This document shows positions 1 through 8,704 of a DNA stretch of 29,612 nt, piece by piece (position 1 is the first letter of the stretch; the number at the start of each line of letters is the position of its first letter). Both the position numbers and the translations under genes were made by a program. Below the pieces are notes generated by a model, which saw only the letters and a program-made list of their open reading frames with translations, was not told the DNA's origin and ran no database searches. Location of the stretch: positions 1 through 29,612 of the IMG/VR virus record IMGVR_UViG_3300048589_000281. One strand, 5' to 3'. The DNA comes from a virus.

Positions 1-12
1 GCGTTTATGCCT
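1..12. repeat. Dispersed palindrome, copy 1 (cut by window edge)
   Basis: Only the right arm is inside the window (GCGTTTATGCCTC). It carries the T-for-C variant also seen in the copies at 7341 and 23758. It lies 28 bp beyond the stop codon of the 1122-aa gene, so another gene boundary is expected just left of the window. Confidence 0.8.
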
Positions 13-39
13 CTGAACACCCCTTTGTCTTCCTGGGAA

Positions 40-3000
40 TCAGCGGTTGCCGTTGAGCTTCTCCTGTGCCATCCGCTTGGTGTACTCGCGGCCCCGCCGC
101 TGCATCTCGTTGAGCATGCGAAGCTGCATGATTTCCTCAGCGGTGAGTTCGCCACGGCCCAGCGCCACCGGGTCGGCGAAGTAGTTCGTGAACGACCGCA
201 CGTGCGGCTGACGCTTGAGCATGTCCTCCAGGGCGTTGCGGGCCTCGATCGTGCGGGCCTTGTCGATGTCCACGTCGGTGGTCCGAACGCCCGTGCCCAG
301 GTTGAGCGCCTTGTAACCGATGCTCTTGCGCGGGTCGGACAGCTTGTCCACCGTCGTGACCATGCGGGCCAGCGGCGAGTTGGCCAACGCCTGTGCCAGG
401 AGTTGCGGGTTCTCCTCGCCGACGAGCGACCCGATCGCACTGGCGGTGCCCGTGGGGTGGAGGTCGCTCAGGCGGCGACCGGAGAAGAACTGGCGGTCGG
501 AGAGCTGCTCCAGCGGGGCCTTGATGATCGGGTTGAGCATCGAGGCGAAGCCAATCATCGTGCCGGTCGCGTCGAGCCCGCCGTTCAGGGTCTTGATCCG
601 CTCCAGCCCTTCCTCCTGCGGCAGGCCCAGCGACGACAGGAACCGCTGCTGCCCGGCTGGGGCACCTGAGAGCGGCATCGCCGCGTTGGCGCTGATCCAG
701 TCGGGCACATAGCCCTCGCGGTGCCGGTCCTGGCGCAGCGGCATCAAGGGCGCGGTGAACACGCGGGGCGTGCTGGCGATCGTGCTCATCTGGAGTGGCA
801 GATTGTTGCGAGCGAACGTGTAGAAGGGGACCAGCCGCCGCATCACGTTCTTCTCGAACGGCGTGACCGCGTTGTAGTCGAAATGGACCTTGAAAATCTC
901 CTTCGCCGCCATCTCGGGCGAGTAGCCTTGCCGCACCAGGGCGTTGTACTGAGCGCCTCGGGCGAAGTCCTCGACGTTCTGCCCGAGCGTGCGGCCCATC
1001 CTGACCGGGGCGAAGCGGTCCACCTCGCCACGGCCCAGCCCGAGCGAGGGCAGATCGACGCCCTTCATCTCCAGCGGGTTGGGGGCCGTCTTCGGGTGCC
1101 TGATCTTGCGGGCCACGTCACCGATCAAGCCGCCCAGGCCCTCGCCCACGGTGAGGCCCAGCGTGTCGCCCGCGAACGTGCCGGTGGTGCCACCCCGGTG
1201 CATGGTCGTGGGCGACGTGCCGGGCGAGTAGCCGATGTGCTGGCGTCCAAGCTGGTTCGGCGTGAGCGCGCCGCCCAGGATCTCCGTGTCGTGGCCCTGC
1301 GGCGTGAACAGCCCGGCGTGGGCGAACTGGTCGCGCATGAGCTTGAGCGACTCGGCCGGGTCGAGCTGGCCCCGCATCAGGCGGTACTGCCGCATGTAGT
1401 CCTGGAGGCCCGTGCCGTAGCGGGCGTTGTTGACGACGGCGGTGAACAGGTTCCGGACGTGGCTGGCGGGCCAGATCGGGTAGGTGAGCCCCTTGAACAG
1501 GTTCGCGGCCGAGTCCCAGAGCTTGAGCGGTTGGACCAGTTCCTCTGGCGCGCCCCACTTCGCGTAGTCGCGGGCGATCTCGTGGAAGGCGGTGCGCGGC
1601 ACGGCGAAGTCGCCAAGCTCCTTGGACAGGTCGCCCACCGTGGCGGGGATCGGCCCGCCGCTGGCACCCTTGGGCGCGAGCCGCTTGCGAAGCTCCAGCA
1701 GGGCACCTCGAATGGGCGTGCCGGATAGCTCATCGCCCTCCCGCGTGACGAGGTTCATGGCCTTCAGCGCGTCGGACGCGAGCAGGAACTCCTCGCCCAG
1801 CGTGCCACCAGGACCGGGTGGTACGACCTGGGCCGCGTCTGCGATGGCGGCGATGGCGGCGTTGGCGGATCGTCCGGTGCTGGCGTGTTCCTGGCCGCGC
1901 CTCAGGAAGGTGCCGGGCAGGTCGAGCGAGAACAGGCCCCTGCCCTCCTTGGCCCGTGCCGGGTCGAGGTGCATGAGCCGGTTGGCCAGCTCGTTGGAGT
2001 GGACCGGGATCTTCGCGAGCCGCGCGGCATCAGGCACGGTGCCCGGTGCGGTGCGGGCGGTGATCTCCATCAGGTCGGTCGTCATGTCCTTGGCGATGGC
2101 GTCCCGCACGGATGCCACGTCGCGATGCCCGGCGTACCTCGCCACCCACTGGTTGAGGCGGGCGGTGCCACCGGGGATGTTGCGGAACACGTCCTCGCGG
2201 TGCATGTTCGACGAAGCCCGCACCGGGAACACGCTGTCACCCTTGTTGTGCGCCGATCCGGGGATGTCGTTCACTTCGCGTGTCAGGTAGTCGGCGTAGT
2301 CGTCGCCCAGGTCGCGGAGTGGCCGACCATCGGCTTCGGCCTCAGCCATCATCCGTTTGTAGCCAGCGCCGATCTTGGAACCTGGCGATTTGGTGGACTG
2401 GATGAACGCCGGGTCGAGGAAGCCAGTGGCCGTGCCCTCGGCGTTGGCCATCGTGGCGGCGGCGATGTCGGCCTCGCGGCCAGGGTTGGCGCGGATCAGT
2501 TCGTCCAGCTCGCGGTGGAACCCGAATGCCTCACCGCGCACGGTGGCCATCGCGTCGTCGTAGGTCGGCTGGCCGACCGACTTCATGGCGCGAGCGCCGT
2601 GCTCGGAGAGTGCTCGGTTCTGGCTGTGGTCGAACAGGGAACCGACATGACGCCCCACTGACGTGCGGTTCCAGAATCGATCGCCAGCCCAATCCATTCC
2701 ACCCGCGAGCTTTTGCGAGAGTGGGCCGGAACCGAACGTGGCCCGCGTCTTGCCGAATGGCAGGCCCACGCCCACCATGCCCGAGAGGGCGCGGCCCGGC
2801 TCCAGGTCGCCGCCCGTGGCTGCGCGGAACACATCTTCATCTGCCGTGCGTGCCACCCGCGTGCCTTTGTTGATCGCGTGCTCGATGTCGCTCGCACCAA
2901 GGCCCCGGCGCAGCATGGCCGACTCGGTGTCCTCGAACCCCTGCATGAGCGACTTGCGGCCCCACTGTTTCAGGGCACCCGTCTTGGCGAGGGCCTGCCC

Positions 3001-3408
3001 GCCCTTGTTCATCGCGGCACCCGTGCCGAACGTCATGTACGAGAGCGGGTCGGTGGCCAGGTCGGCGGCGAGGCCCACGCCCCACGAGCCCCAGCCCTTG
3101 TCCCAGGTGGGGGTGAGGCCCCACGTGTCGGTGAGCTGGCGTCCGGTGGTGCGCGTGCCCGGCTGGCCCGCCAGGGCACCACGCACGTGGTCGCCCGCCC
3201 AGGACAGGCCCGACAGGGCCGACGTGAGGGCCGACCCGCCACGCCGCACCAGGGCGTCAGACATGGAGGAGAAGTCGCCCTCCTCCAGCGGCTCGCGGTG
3301 CTCGGGAACCTCGCGCTGGCTGCGTTTGCCGAACAGGCTGCGCTGGCCCGTCAGGCCACCACGGGGCTGGTCGTACAGGTTGTCGAGGCCCAGGTCGATG
3401 AGCGGCAC
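40..3408 (-). CDS. Very large virion protein, ejection/internal-virion type
   Basis: A protein of 1122 residues starting at GTG; AGGAG stands 7 bases upstream, right after a palindrome copy. The N-terminal part is Gly/Ala-rich with short hydrophobic patches. The middle is helical and charged. Residues around 640-700 (LWDSAANLFKGLTYPIWPA, then HVRNLF) and the following Asn/Pro-rich helices resemble segments I associate with large phage internal-virion and 'polyvalent' proteins. The C-terminal 100 residues are strongly helical and charged. Its place at the end of the structural block, beyond the tail genes, fits a protein that is packaged in the virion and ejected with DNA. No catalytic motif was recognised, so the functional call is an inference from size, composition and position. 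Confidence 0.6.
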   Translation of the reverse strand: MPLIDLGLDNLYDQPRGGLTGQRSLFGKRSQREVPEHREPLEEGDFSSMSDALVRRGGSALTSALSGLSWAGDHVRGALAGQPGTRTTGRQLTDTWGLTPTWDKGWGSWGVGLAADLATDPLSYMTFGTGAAMNKGGQALAKTGALKQWGRKSLMQGFEDTESAMLRRGLGASDIEHAINKGTRVARTADEDVFRAATGGDLEPGRALSGMVGVGLPFGKTRATFGSGPLSQKLAGGMDWAGDRFWNRTSVGRHVGSLFDHSQNRALSEHGARAMKSVGQPTYDDAMATVRGEAFGFHRELDELIRANPGREADIAAATMANAEGTATGFLDPAFIQSTKSPGSKIGAGYKRMMAEAEADGRPLRDLGDDYADYLTREVNDIPGSAHNKGDSVFPVRASSNMHREDVFRNIPGGTARLNQWVARYAGHRDVASVRDAIAKDMTTDLMEITARTAPGTVPDAARLAKIPVHSNELANRLMHLDPARAKEGRGLFSLDLPGTFLRRGQEHASTGRSANAAIAAIADAAQVVPPGPGGTLGEEFLLASDALKAMNLVTREGDELSGTPIRGALLELRKRLAPKGASGGPIPATVGDLSKELGDFAVPRTAFHEIARDYAKWGAPEELVQPLKLWDSAANLFKGLTYPIWPASHVRNLFTAVVNNARYGTGLQDYMRQYRLMRGQLDPAESLKLMRDQFAHAGLFTPQGHDTEILGGALTPNQLGRQHIGYSPGTSPTTMHRGGTTGTFAGDTLGLTVGEGLGGLIGDVARKIRHPKTAPNPLEMKGVDLPSLGLGRGEVDRFAPVRMGRTLGQNVEDFARGAQYNALVRQGYSPEMAAKEIFKVHFDYNAVTPFEKNVMRRLVPFYTFARNNLPLQMSTIASTPRVFTAPLMPLRQDRHREGYVPDWISANAAMPLSGAPAGQQRFLSSLGLPQEEGLERIKTLNGGLDATGTMIGFASMLNPIIKAPLEQLSDRQFFSGRRLSDLHPTGTASAIGSLVGEENPQLLAQALANSPLARMVTTVDKLSDPRKSIGYKALNLGTGVRTTDVDIDKARTIEARNALEDMLKRQPHVRSFTNYFADPVALGRGELTAEEIMQLRMLNEMQRRGREYTKRMAQEKLNGNR

Positions 3409-3425
3409 GGTGAATGGCTCCTGGA

Positions 3426-3453
3426 GGCATCAGTGCCATTTGGCACTGATGCC
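3426..3453. repeat. Dispersed palindrome, copy 2 (compensated variant)
   Basis: Arms read GGCATCAGTGCCA and its exact reverse complement around a TT centre. Compared with the usual arm GGCATGAACGCCA there are three substitutions, each matched on the other arm. It fills the gap between the metallopeptidase gene and the 1122-aa gene and ends two bases before the latter's ribosome binding site. Confidence 0.9.
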
Positions 3454-3463
3454 CCTCGGGTGG

Positions 3464-4816
3464 TCAGTATTGGATCGGGGTCCACGGGCCTTCGGGGTTC
3501 TTGAAGCTGTGGGGCCGCATGCCCTTCAACGGCCGTGCCAGGCCGGGGGCCAGGGACGCGCCCGCCGCCCCCAGGCCCAGGGCCACCGCCCAATCGTTCG
3601 ACGGGTCGTCATCGGTGGCCGCGATGCCCGCGCCACCCAGGCCCACGCCCGCGCCCATGAACTGTGTGGGGCTCACGCCACTCTGGCCCACCGGCATGGA
3701 CCCCTTGTCGCCACGCAGGAACCGGCCAAGCTGGTCGGTGAACGCCTTGTGGCGCTCGGTGCTTGGGCCTCCGAGCCCGGCGTACAACTGCTGCACGAAG
3801 CTGGGGTCAAGCTGGTCGGGGTCGGTCATCTGGCCCATCGCACGGTCCCTGGCCAGCTTGGACCAACCCTCGGCCACCATCTCGGCGGGCTGAGACGCGC
3901 CGTACCGCGACAGGTTCGCCGCGACCTCTGGGGAGACGATCTCGTCCCACCACCGGATCGCGTTTTCGTCCTGGTCCTCGATGCTGTTGCCAGCGCCGTA
4001 CACGCCCCGATCATGAAGCAGGCGGTCGAGGAGCTTCTCATCCGAGAGGGCACCGTACTGATACCTGCCGTCGATGTTGTCGTGGTGCAGGGCGTGGCCC
4101 ACCTCGTGCGTCCCCGCGTGCAGCGGCACGGGCATGTCGGTCGAGAACCAACCCCTGTTCGTCCTGTCCGGTCGTCCAGTGATGGCCTCGATCATCTCGG
4201 CGGCGTTCGGGTCGCCCGTCCAGATGTCGGGCCGAAACCGATTGATCCGCACCTCGTTGTCGAGCGGGAAAAACCCGGCGTAGGACGACGCGAGTTCGTT
4301 GTTGCCGCGACCGATCACGCCCGCGTGGCGCTCGACCCGCTCCACGTCGTCACCCAAACCGAACTTCACGCCCGCCGTGTCGGCCAGCCGCTTGAACTGG
4401 CCGATGGGCGTGGCCGTGTCGTTCATGTGCGACAGGAACTCGGCGTCATCGACGTAGGGCATCGCCGCCACAAGGCCCGAACTCTTTCCCAGGACCGACC
4501 GCGCCGCCTTAGACAGTCGGCCCGCGCCAAAGATCGCGGCGGCACCCGCGCCCAAATGGAACGGGTCCACCGCCTGCTCGACGCCCGCGCCCAGGATCGA
4601 GTCGGCCAGGCTGTCCTCTGGCCGGGCCAGGCCCCACTTGCGGGCGATCTCCAGGCCCGAGGTGTTGTCGTTCGGGTCGGTGAGCCCGAGCGAGTCGCTG
4701 AACGGCACCGCCGCGAGCGCCTCGCGGGGCTTGCCGCCCAGCACGCCACGCGCCGCGCGGAAGGGCTTGTCGATCGACGACAGGCCGTAGTCGAGAGCGC
4801 CCATGAACCCGGACAT
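3464..4816 (-). CDS. Virion-associated zinc metallopeptidase (HExxH)
   Basis: A protein of 450 residues. The zinc-binding motif HEVGHALHH is at residues 237-245. A downstream segment, SRYGASQPAEMVAEGW (about residue 325), supplies a probable third ligand Glu, the arrangement seen in phage- and toxin-associated zincin peptidases. The C-terminus has a Gly/Ala-rich hydrophobic stretch. The start chosen is the ATG with GGGAGA seven bases upstream; the frame stays open further upstream through the palindrome (MAFMPWF...), but those ATGs lack a good ribosome binding site. It lies between Pro-rich virion genes and the ejection-type protein, so it may process virion proteins or act on the host envelope during entry. 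The substrate is unknown. Confidence 0.7.
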   Translation of the reverse strand: MSGFMGALDYGLSSIDKPFRAARGVLGGKPREALAAVPFSDSLGLTDPNDNTSGLEIARKWGLARPEDSLADSILGAGVEQAVDPFHLGAGAAAIFGAGRLSKAARSVLGKSSGLVAAMPYVDDAEFLSHMNDTATPIGQFKRLADTAGVKFGLGDDVERVERHAGVIGRGNNELASSYAGFFPLDNEVRINRFRPDIWTGDPNAAEMIEAITGRPDRTNRGWFSTDMPVPLHAGTHEVGHALHHDNIDGRYQYGALSDEKLLDRLLHDRGVYGAGNSIEDQDENAIRWWDEIVSPEVAANLSRYGASQPAEMVAEGWSKLARDRAMGQMTDPDQLDPSFVQQLYAGLGGPSTERHKAFTDQLGRFLRGDKGSMPVGQSGVSPTQFMGAGVGLGGAGIAATDDDPSNDWAVALGLGAAGASLAPGLARPLKGMRPHSFKNPEGPWTPIQY

Positions 4817-4838
4817 CGCGGTGTCTCCCAAGAACCAG

Positions 4839-4866
4839 GGCATGAACGCCATTTGGCGTTCATGCC
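4839..4866. repeat. Dispersed palindrome, copy 3
   Basis: Perfect 13-bp arms with a TT centre on the plus strand. It sits between the stop codon of the Met/Pro-rich gene (seven bases away) and the start of the metallopeptidase gene. Confidence 0.95.
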
Positions 4867-4873
4867 TCAGCGA

Positions 4874-5434
4874 TCAGAACCCCATCATCCCGCCCATGCC
4901 CAGGTCGGGCATGAGCCCGGACGTGCCGGGCGTTGGGCTACCCGGCATGCCGGGGCCACCAGGCGAGCCACCCACGCCCATCTGGCCCAGGGCCAGCAGT
5001 TGCAGGAGCGCCTCCAGCCCCATGTTAGGGTCGGCGGTGCCCATGCCACCCAGGTCGGCCGAGCCCATCGGGCCAGCCGAGTAGGGGTCTTGGCCACCAC
5101 CCATCGACAGGTTGAGCGCCTGCATCAGGGCCGAGCCGTCCATGTCGGCGTTGAAGCCAGGGTCGGCCTCCATTGGCGACCCACCCGGTGGCAGGCCGGG
5201 AGGCCCCGGTGGCATGGCGGGCGCGGGCGGCGGGCCGAGCCCGTTGAGCATCGCCGCCATCGGGTCCATGCTGCGGCCGGGTCGCGGCATGGTGGGCGAC
5301 GGCATGAGCTGCGGCGGCATGGGTGGCATGCCGGGCGGCATTCCGGGTGGTCCCATGCCAGGGGGCATCTTGCCCTGCGGGGGCATGCCGGGGGGCATTC
5401 CGGGCGGTCCTTGCTGGCGGGGCGGCGGGAACAT
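4874..5434 (-). CDS. Pro/Gly/Met-rich low-complexity virion protein
   Basis: A protein of 186 residues. The first 60 are almost wholly Pro, Gly and Met in GMPPGMPP-like units; a short helical stretch (about 110-155, with ALMQALNLSMG and LEALLQLLALGQ) is followed by a second Gly/Pro/Met-rich tail. GGAG lies 8 bases before the ATG, only 12 bases after the TAA of the preceding gene, so the two are probably co-translated. I recognise no domain. The unusual composition suggests a disordered linker or assembly factor of the virion. The real extent of the coding region is supported by the ribosome binding site and tight packing. Confidence 0.6.
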   Translation of the reverse strand: MFPPPRQQGPPGMPPGMPPQGKMPPGMGPPGMPPGMPPMPPQLMPSPTMPRPGRSMDPMAAMLNGLGPPPAPAMPPGPPGLPPGGSPMEADPGFNADMDGSALMQALNLSMGGGQDPYSAGPMGSADLGGMGTADPNMGLEALLQLLALGQMGVGGSPGGPGMPGSPTPGTSGLMPDLGMGGMMGF

Positions 5435-5446
5435 GGGACAGGCTCC

Positions 5447-7321
5447 TTACTGTGCGGTGGCGGGGTTGAACATCTCGGGGAACAGTCGCTCCAGCAGACG
5501 CATGTTCGCGTCGGCGTCCTCGCGGCCCCACGGCGACAGACCGTGGCGTCCCATGAAACCGGGCTGCATCGACTCGTACTGCTCGCGCACCTGGCCGGGG
5601 AACCGCTCGTTCATGAAGTCGCGGACCTGGCCCATGCCTCCTTCGCCATCCATGAGCCCGCCCTGCTCGATCGCGCCGCGAACCTGCGAGAGCGATGCAT
5701 CGGGCGGGATGGAACCGAGCGCGCCGGGGGCCGCTGGCTTCGAGAGCGAGCCGGGGGCCAGGCCCCGGAGCCGCTCGATGATGCCGAGCTGTTCGGGCGG
5801 CATTCGCATGAGCGCCTCGATCTCGGCACCAGGCCCCATGCCTTGGCCGCGAACCTCTGCGGCCTTGATCTCGGCGGCATTGCGAGCGGCGTCCATGCGC
5901 TCCTTCGAGTCGAGTTCGGCCTTGAGCGCATCCGGCACGATGCCGCCGTTCATGTGCATCAGGTAGAGCTTGGCCGATTCGTTGTCTCCGTTCATGCCGC
6001 GAAAGCGAAGCTCGTTCAGGAACTTGTCGTTGTAATACTTGTCGAACCTGTCCGAGTCGCCGCCTGCCATCTCGACGCCGGTCCCTGGTGCCGCCTTGAT
6101 GCCCATGCGCTGGTACATCTGGGCCTGGTTCTCACCAGGAAGACGAGTGAATTCGTCCTGTGCCGCTGGCGCGAGCGGCTTGGCCTGGACGCCTGGGTTC
6201 GGCATGGCGGCGGGGCCAGCGATGCCGACGCTCGGCGATGGGGGTTGCGGCGGGGCCAGGCCAGGCCCCACGCCCGCCTTGTCCCAGAGGGCGTTGAGTT
6301 CGTCGGCGCTCATGGTGCCCGAGTTGCCCGACGAGAGGATCTCGTTCGCCTTGAGCATCGCCGGGGGCGGGCCAGGCGCGGCGGGCCTGGGCTGGACAGG
6401 GTCGCCCGCGCCGAGGTAGTTCTCGACGATCCGGTCGTAGCCGCGAGCCAGGTTGCCGCCGAGCTTGCCGTTGTACGCATCGGCCACCGTGTTGCCGATG
6501 TTCTGCGCGGCCTGGAACGGGAGCCCGACAACGCTATCCGCCATGTTGCTCCCGAAGTTTCCCCACGTCTCGCCATCGCCGTGCGCCATGCGGCGAAGCG
6601 CTTCCTTGGCGTTGCCCGATCGCAGGGCCTCCACCGGCTGAGTGATCATCCCCTTCGCCGTGTTGCCGAGCGACTCCATTGGATGGAGCACGGCCTCGGG
6701 CTGGGCCACCAGGCCAAGGCCCGCCATCGCGGCGGCACCTGGGGCGGCGGCGACGGCGCGGGGCCTGACGGCGGCACCAATGTTCCCAGCCGCAACACCA
6801 ACGCGGCCCGGAATGCCACGAATGCCCGGCACGGGCGCGGCGGCTGGGGCGGCGGTGGCCACGGGGGCGACCGGCGCAACCGGGGGCGTGATCGGGGCCG
6901 CTGCGGGCGGCGTTCGGATCAGGTGCTCCAGGCCCTTGCCCACGCCCGTGAACTTCGGCTTGGGGCTGGCCAGTTCCGGGAACGGCCCGGCCTCGGGCCG
7001 CACCGGGTAGGGCTCGGCGGTCGGGGTCGGCATGCCGATCGGCCTGCGGTCGAGCGGCACCGGGATGTCGCGTGGCCCGGCCGCAAGCGGAAGGCTCGGC
7101 ACGGGAGGCCCCACGAAGCCGGGGGCCACCGGCTGGAGCGGCTTGAGTCCCACCTGGGCCTTGGGTACGAGCTTCTCGCCGGGCGTGCCGGGCGGCTTAA
7201 TCACGGGCGGCTTCGGGCCAGCGGGTGGGTCGAAGCTAGGGTCGAGGAGTCGGCCCACATCAAAGTCGCTGGCCGGGGCCGGGCCTGGCGCGCCGGGCAC
7301 TCCAATCTTTTTCTTTGCCAT
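5447..7321 (-). CDS. Pro/Ala-rich hypothetical virion protein
   Basis: A protein of 624 residues starting at ATG with GAGG six bases upstream (GAGGTGTGCG-ATG, a leader shared almost exactly with the small membrane-protein gene at 23742). The first 200 residues are Pro/Ala/Val-rich and probably disordered. A helical central part (about 205-330) includes ALRRMAHGDGETWGNFG. A further Pro-rich linker leads to a charged helical C-terminal domain of about 230 residues. No family was recognised. Position among structural genes, and the large disordered and helical make-up shared with its neighbours, suggest a minor virion or ejected protein. Confidence 0.55.
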   Translation of the reverse strand: MAKKKIGVPGAPGPAPASDFDVGRLLDPSFDPPAGPKPPVIKPPGTPGEKLVPKAQVGLKPLQPVAPGFVGPPVPSLPLAAGPRDIPVPLDRRPIGMPTPTAEPYPVRPEAGPFPELASPKPKFTGVGKGLEHLIRTPPAAAPITPPVAPVAPVATAAPAAAPVPGIRGIPGRVGVAAGNIGAAVRPRAVAAAPGAAAMAGLGLVAQPEAVLHPMESLGNTAKGMITQPVEALRSGNAKEALRRMAHGDGETWGNFGSNMADSVVGLPFQAAQNIGNTVADAYNGKLGGNLARGYDRIVENYLGAGDPVQPRPAAPGPPPAMLKANEILSSGNSGTMSADELNALWDKAGVGPGLAPPQPPSPSVGIAGPAAMPNPGVQAKPLAPAAQDEFTRLPGENQAQMYQRMGIKAAPGTGVEMAGGDSDRFDKYYNDKFLNELRFRGMNGDNESAKLYLMHMNGGIVPDALKAELDSKERMDAARNAAEIKAAEVRGQGMGPGAEIEALMRMPPEQLGIIERLRGLAPGSLSKPAAPGALGSIPPDASLSQVRGAIEQGGLMDGEGGMGQVRDFMNERFPGQVREQYESMQPGFMGRHGLSPWGREDADANMRLLERLFPEMFNPATAQ

Positions 7322-7340
7322 CGCACACCTCGGGTTTTAG

Positions 7341-7368
7341 GGCATGAACGCCATTTGGCGTTTATGCC
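7341..7368. repeat. Dispersed palindrome, copy 4 (first of a close pair)
   Basis: TT centre on the plus strand. The right arm has one T-for-C change (TTTATGCC), which is a G-T wobble on the plus strand and an A-C mismatch on the minus strand. It lies 19 bp upstream of the Pro/Ala-rich gene's start. The flanking TCACAAGC is shared with the copy at 26238. Confidence 0.95.
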
Positions 7369-7384
7369 TCACAAGCGGGCCAAG

Positions 7385-7412
7385 GGCATGAACGCCAAAT
7401 GGCGTTCATGCC
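7385..7412. repeat. Dispersed palindrome, copy 5 (second of a close pair)
   Basis: Perfect arms with an AA centre on the plus strand, so it faces opposite to copy 4, 16 bp away. It ends two bases before the stop codon of the coiled-coil gene. Confidence 0.95.
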
Positions 7413-7414
7413 TC

Positions 7415-8644
7415 TCAAACGATCCCGGACAGAAGGTTCGCCGCACCGCTGAACAGCCCAACCCGAAGCTGGACCATGTCGCCATTGAGGTCGGTGTAGG
7501 CCGACATGAGCCGACCGTACTGCTCGTTCGCGGCCTCCTGCCCACGCAGAAGAAGCTCCGCGTTGGCCTGGGCCACCTTCGTGGTGAGGTCCACCTCGCC
7601 CTCCACCGCCTCGCGGCTCGCCGCCGCCTGCCGCGACTGACGCAGCATGGCAAGCACGGGCGACGACGACGCGAACCCACGCCCGGCCAGGTCTTGTTCG
7701 TCGCGGACGATGGCGCTGGACGCCCTGGCATCGGCCCGTGCGTACAGGGCGTTGACTTGCTGCCGCACCTGCTGGGGCGTCAGGGCTCCCATGACGGTGA
7801 TCGCGGGGGCAGGCCCCACGGCGGCGATGAGGCTGGCCCACGGCACGCCGCTGCCCCCGACCTGGCCGTCCCGCTCCAGCGCGTCCCGCACCAGCGGGAA
7901 GATTTCCGCCCACCGGGCGTTGGCCCACCCGAGCTTGATGTCGAGCCGCCGCGTCTCGGCGGTTTCGCGAACATTGACGCCGCTGAGTTGGGTGTCGGCC
8001 GAGTAGTTCGAGGCGTCCTTGTTGACCGCAGCCACCGTGGTCGAGGCCGTGCTCTGGATGCCCGCCACCTGCACGTCGGCGTTGGCCCTGGCGTTCGCCG
8101 CCGCCTCGGTGGCGCGGGCCTGGGCCTCGGCGGCTGTCACGCTCGCGTTGGCCTGGATCGTGTCGCCTTCGAGGTTCGTGTTGGCCACGTCGCGAGCGCC
8201 ATCGGCCTGCGTCTGGGCCACCTCCTTGTCGGCGTCGGCGCGGGCGATGGCCGCATCGACCTGGGCTTGCGCGGACTTGTCGGCCGAATCAACCTGGCCT
8301 TCCTTGTCCTGGTCGGCCCGGTAGTTCGAGGCTTCCCGGTTCTGCTCGGCCACGTACTTCTGGGCTTCGGCGGCGGTCGTGGCGATGCCCTGCTGGACGC
8401 CCATCCGCAAGCCTTCGACCGCGATCATCCCATCGACCTGGATCTGCGCGGACTCACACTGTGCGTCCTTGTTGATCTGGGCCGATTCCCGCACGGCGTC
8501 GGCGTGGTTGTCGGCCGCTTGCATCGTGGCGGCAGCCTGAGACGCGGCGGCGTCCCTGGTCGCGTTGGCCGCTTCCTTCGCCGCCTGATACGACGCATCG
8601 GCGTGGAGTACCGCCGTTCTCCATGCTGCTTCGCCGCTGTCCAT
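7415..8644 (-). CDS. Ala-rich coiled-coil virion protein
   Basis: A protein of 409 residues. Residues 5 to about 235 are an almost unbroken Ala/Gln/Asp/Glu-rich heptad region (for example TAAEAQKYVAEQNREASNYR) that predicts a very long coiled coil. The C-terminal 170 residues form a more globular helical part (LIAAVGPAPAITVMGALTPQQV) and end in a hydrophobic tip (GLFSGAANLLSGIV). This resembles phage tail-fibre shafts or DNA-pilot proteins in form only. The start codon is ATG; the only ribosome binding site candidate is GGGG eight bases upstream, inside a hairpin (see 8653-8700). No family was identified. Confidence 0.65.
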   Translation of the reverse strand: MDSGEAAWRTAVLHADASYQAAKEAANATRDAAASQAAATMQAADNHADAVRESAQINKDAQCESAQIQVDGMIAVEGLRMGVQQGIATTAAEAQKYVAEQNREASNYRADQDKEGQVDSADKSAQAQVDAAIARADADKEVAQTQADGARDVANTNLEGDTIQANASVTAAEAQARATEAAANARANADVQVAGIQSTASTTVAAVNKDASNYSADTQLSGVNVRETAETRRLDIKLGWANARWAEIFPLVRDALERDGQVGGSGVPWASLIAAVGPAPAITVMGALTPQQVRQQVNALYARADARASSAIVRDEQDLAGRGFASSSPVLAMLRQSRQAAASREAVEGEVDLTTKVAQANAELLLRGQEAANEQYGRLMSAYTDLNGDMVQLRVGLFSGAANLLSGIV

Positions 8645-8652
8645 GATGTGTG

Positions 8653-8700
8653 CCCCATTGGTTTTCCGTGGCTTTCGCTATGGAAAACCTACCGATGGGG
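8653..8700 (-). promoter_or_regulatory. Leader hairpin covering the coiled-coil gene's ribosome binding site
   Basis: GGTTTTCC and GGAAAACC (8660-8667 and 8682-8689) form an 8-bp stem. On the minus-strand RNA it is capped, after a small internal loop, by GC-GAAA-GC, a GNRA-type tetraloop. An outer pair CCCCAT/ATGGGG closes the structure and includes the GGGG that would serve as ribosome binding site of the gene starting at 8644. This is the only gap over 40 bp in the structural block that lacks the dispersed palindrome. There is no T tract, so it is not a simple terminator. Confidence 0.5.
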
Positions 8701-8704
8701 CGGC

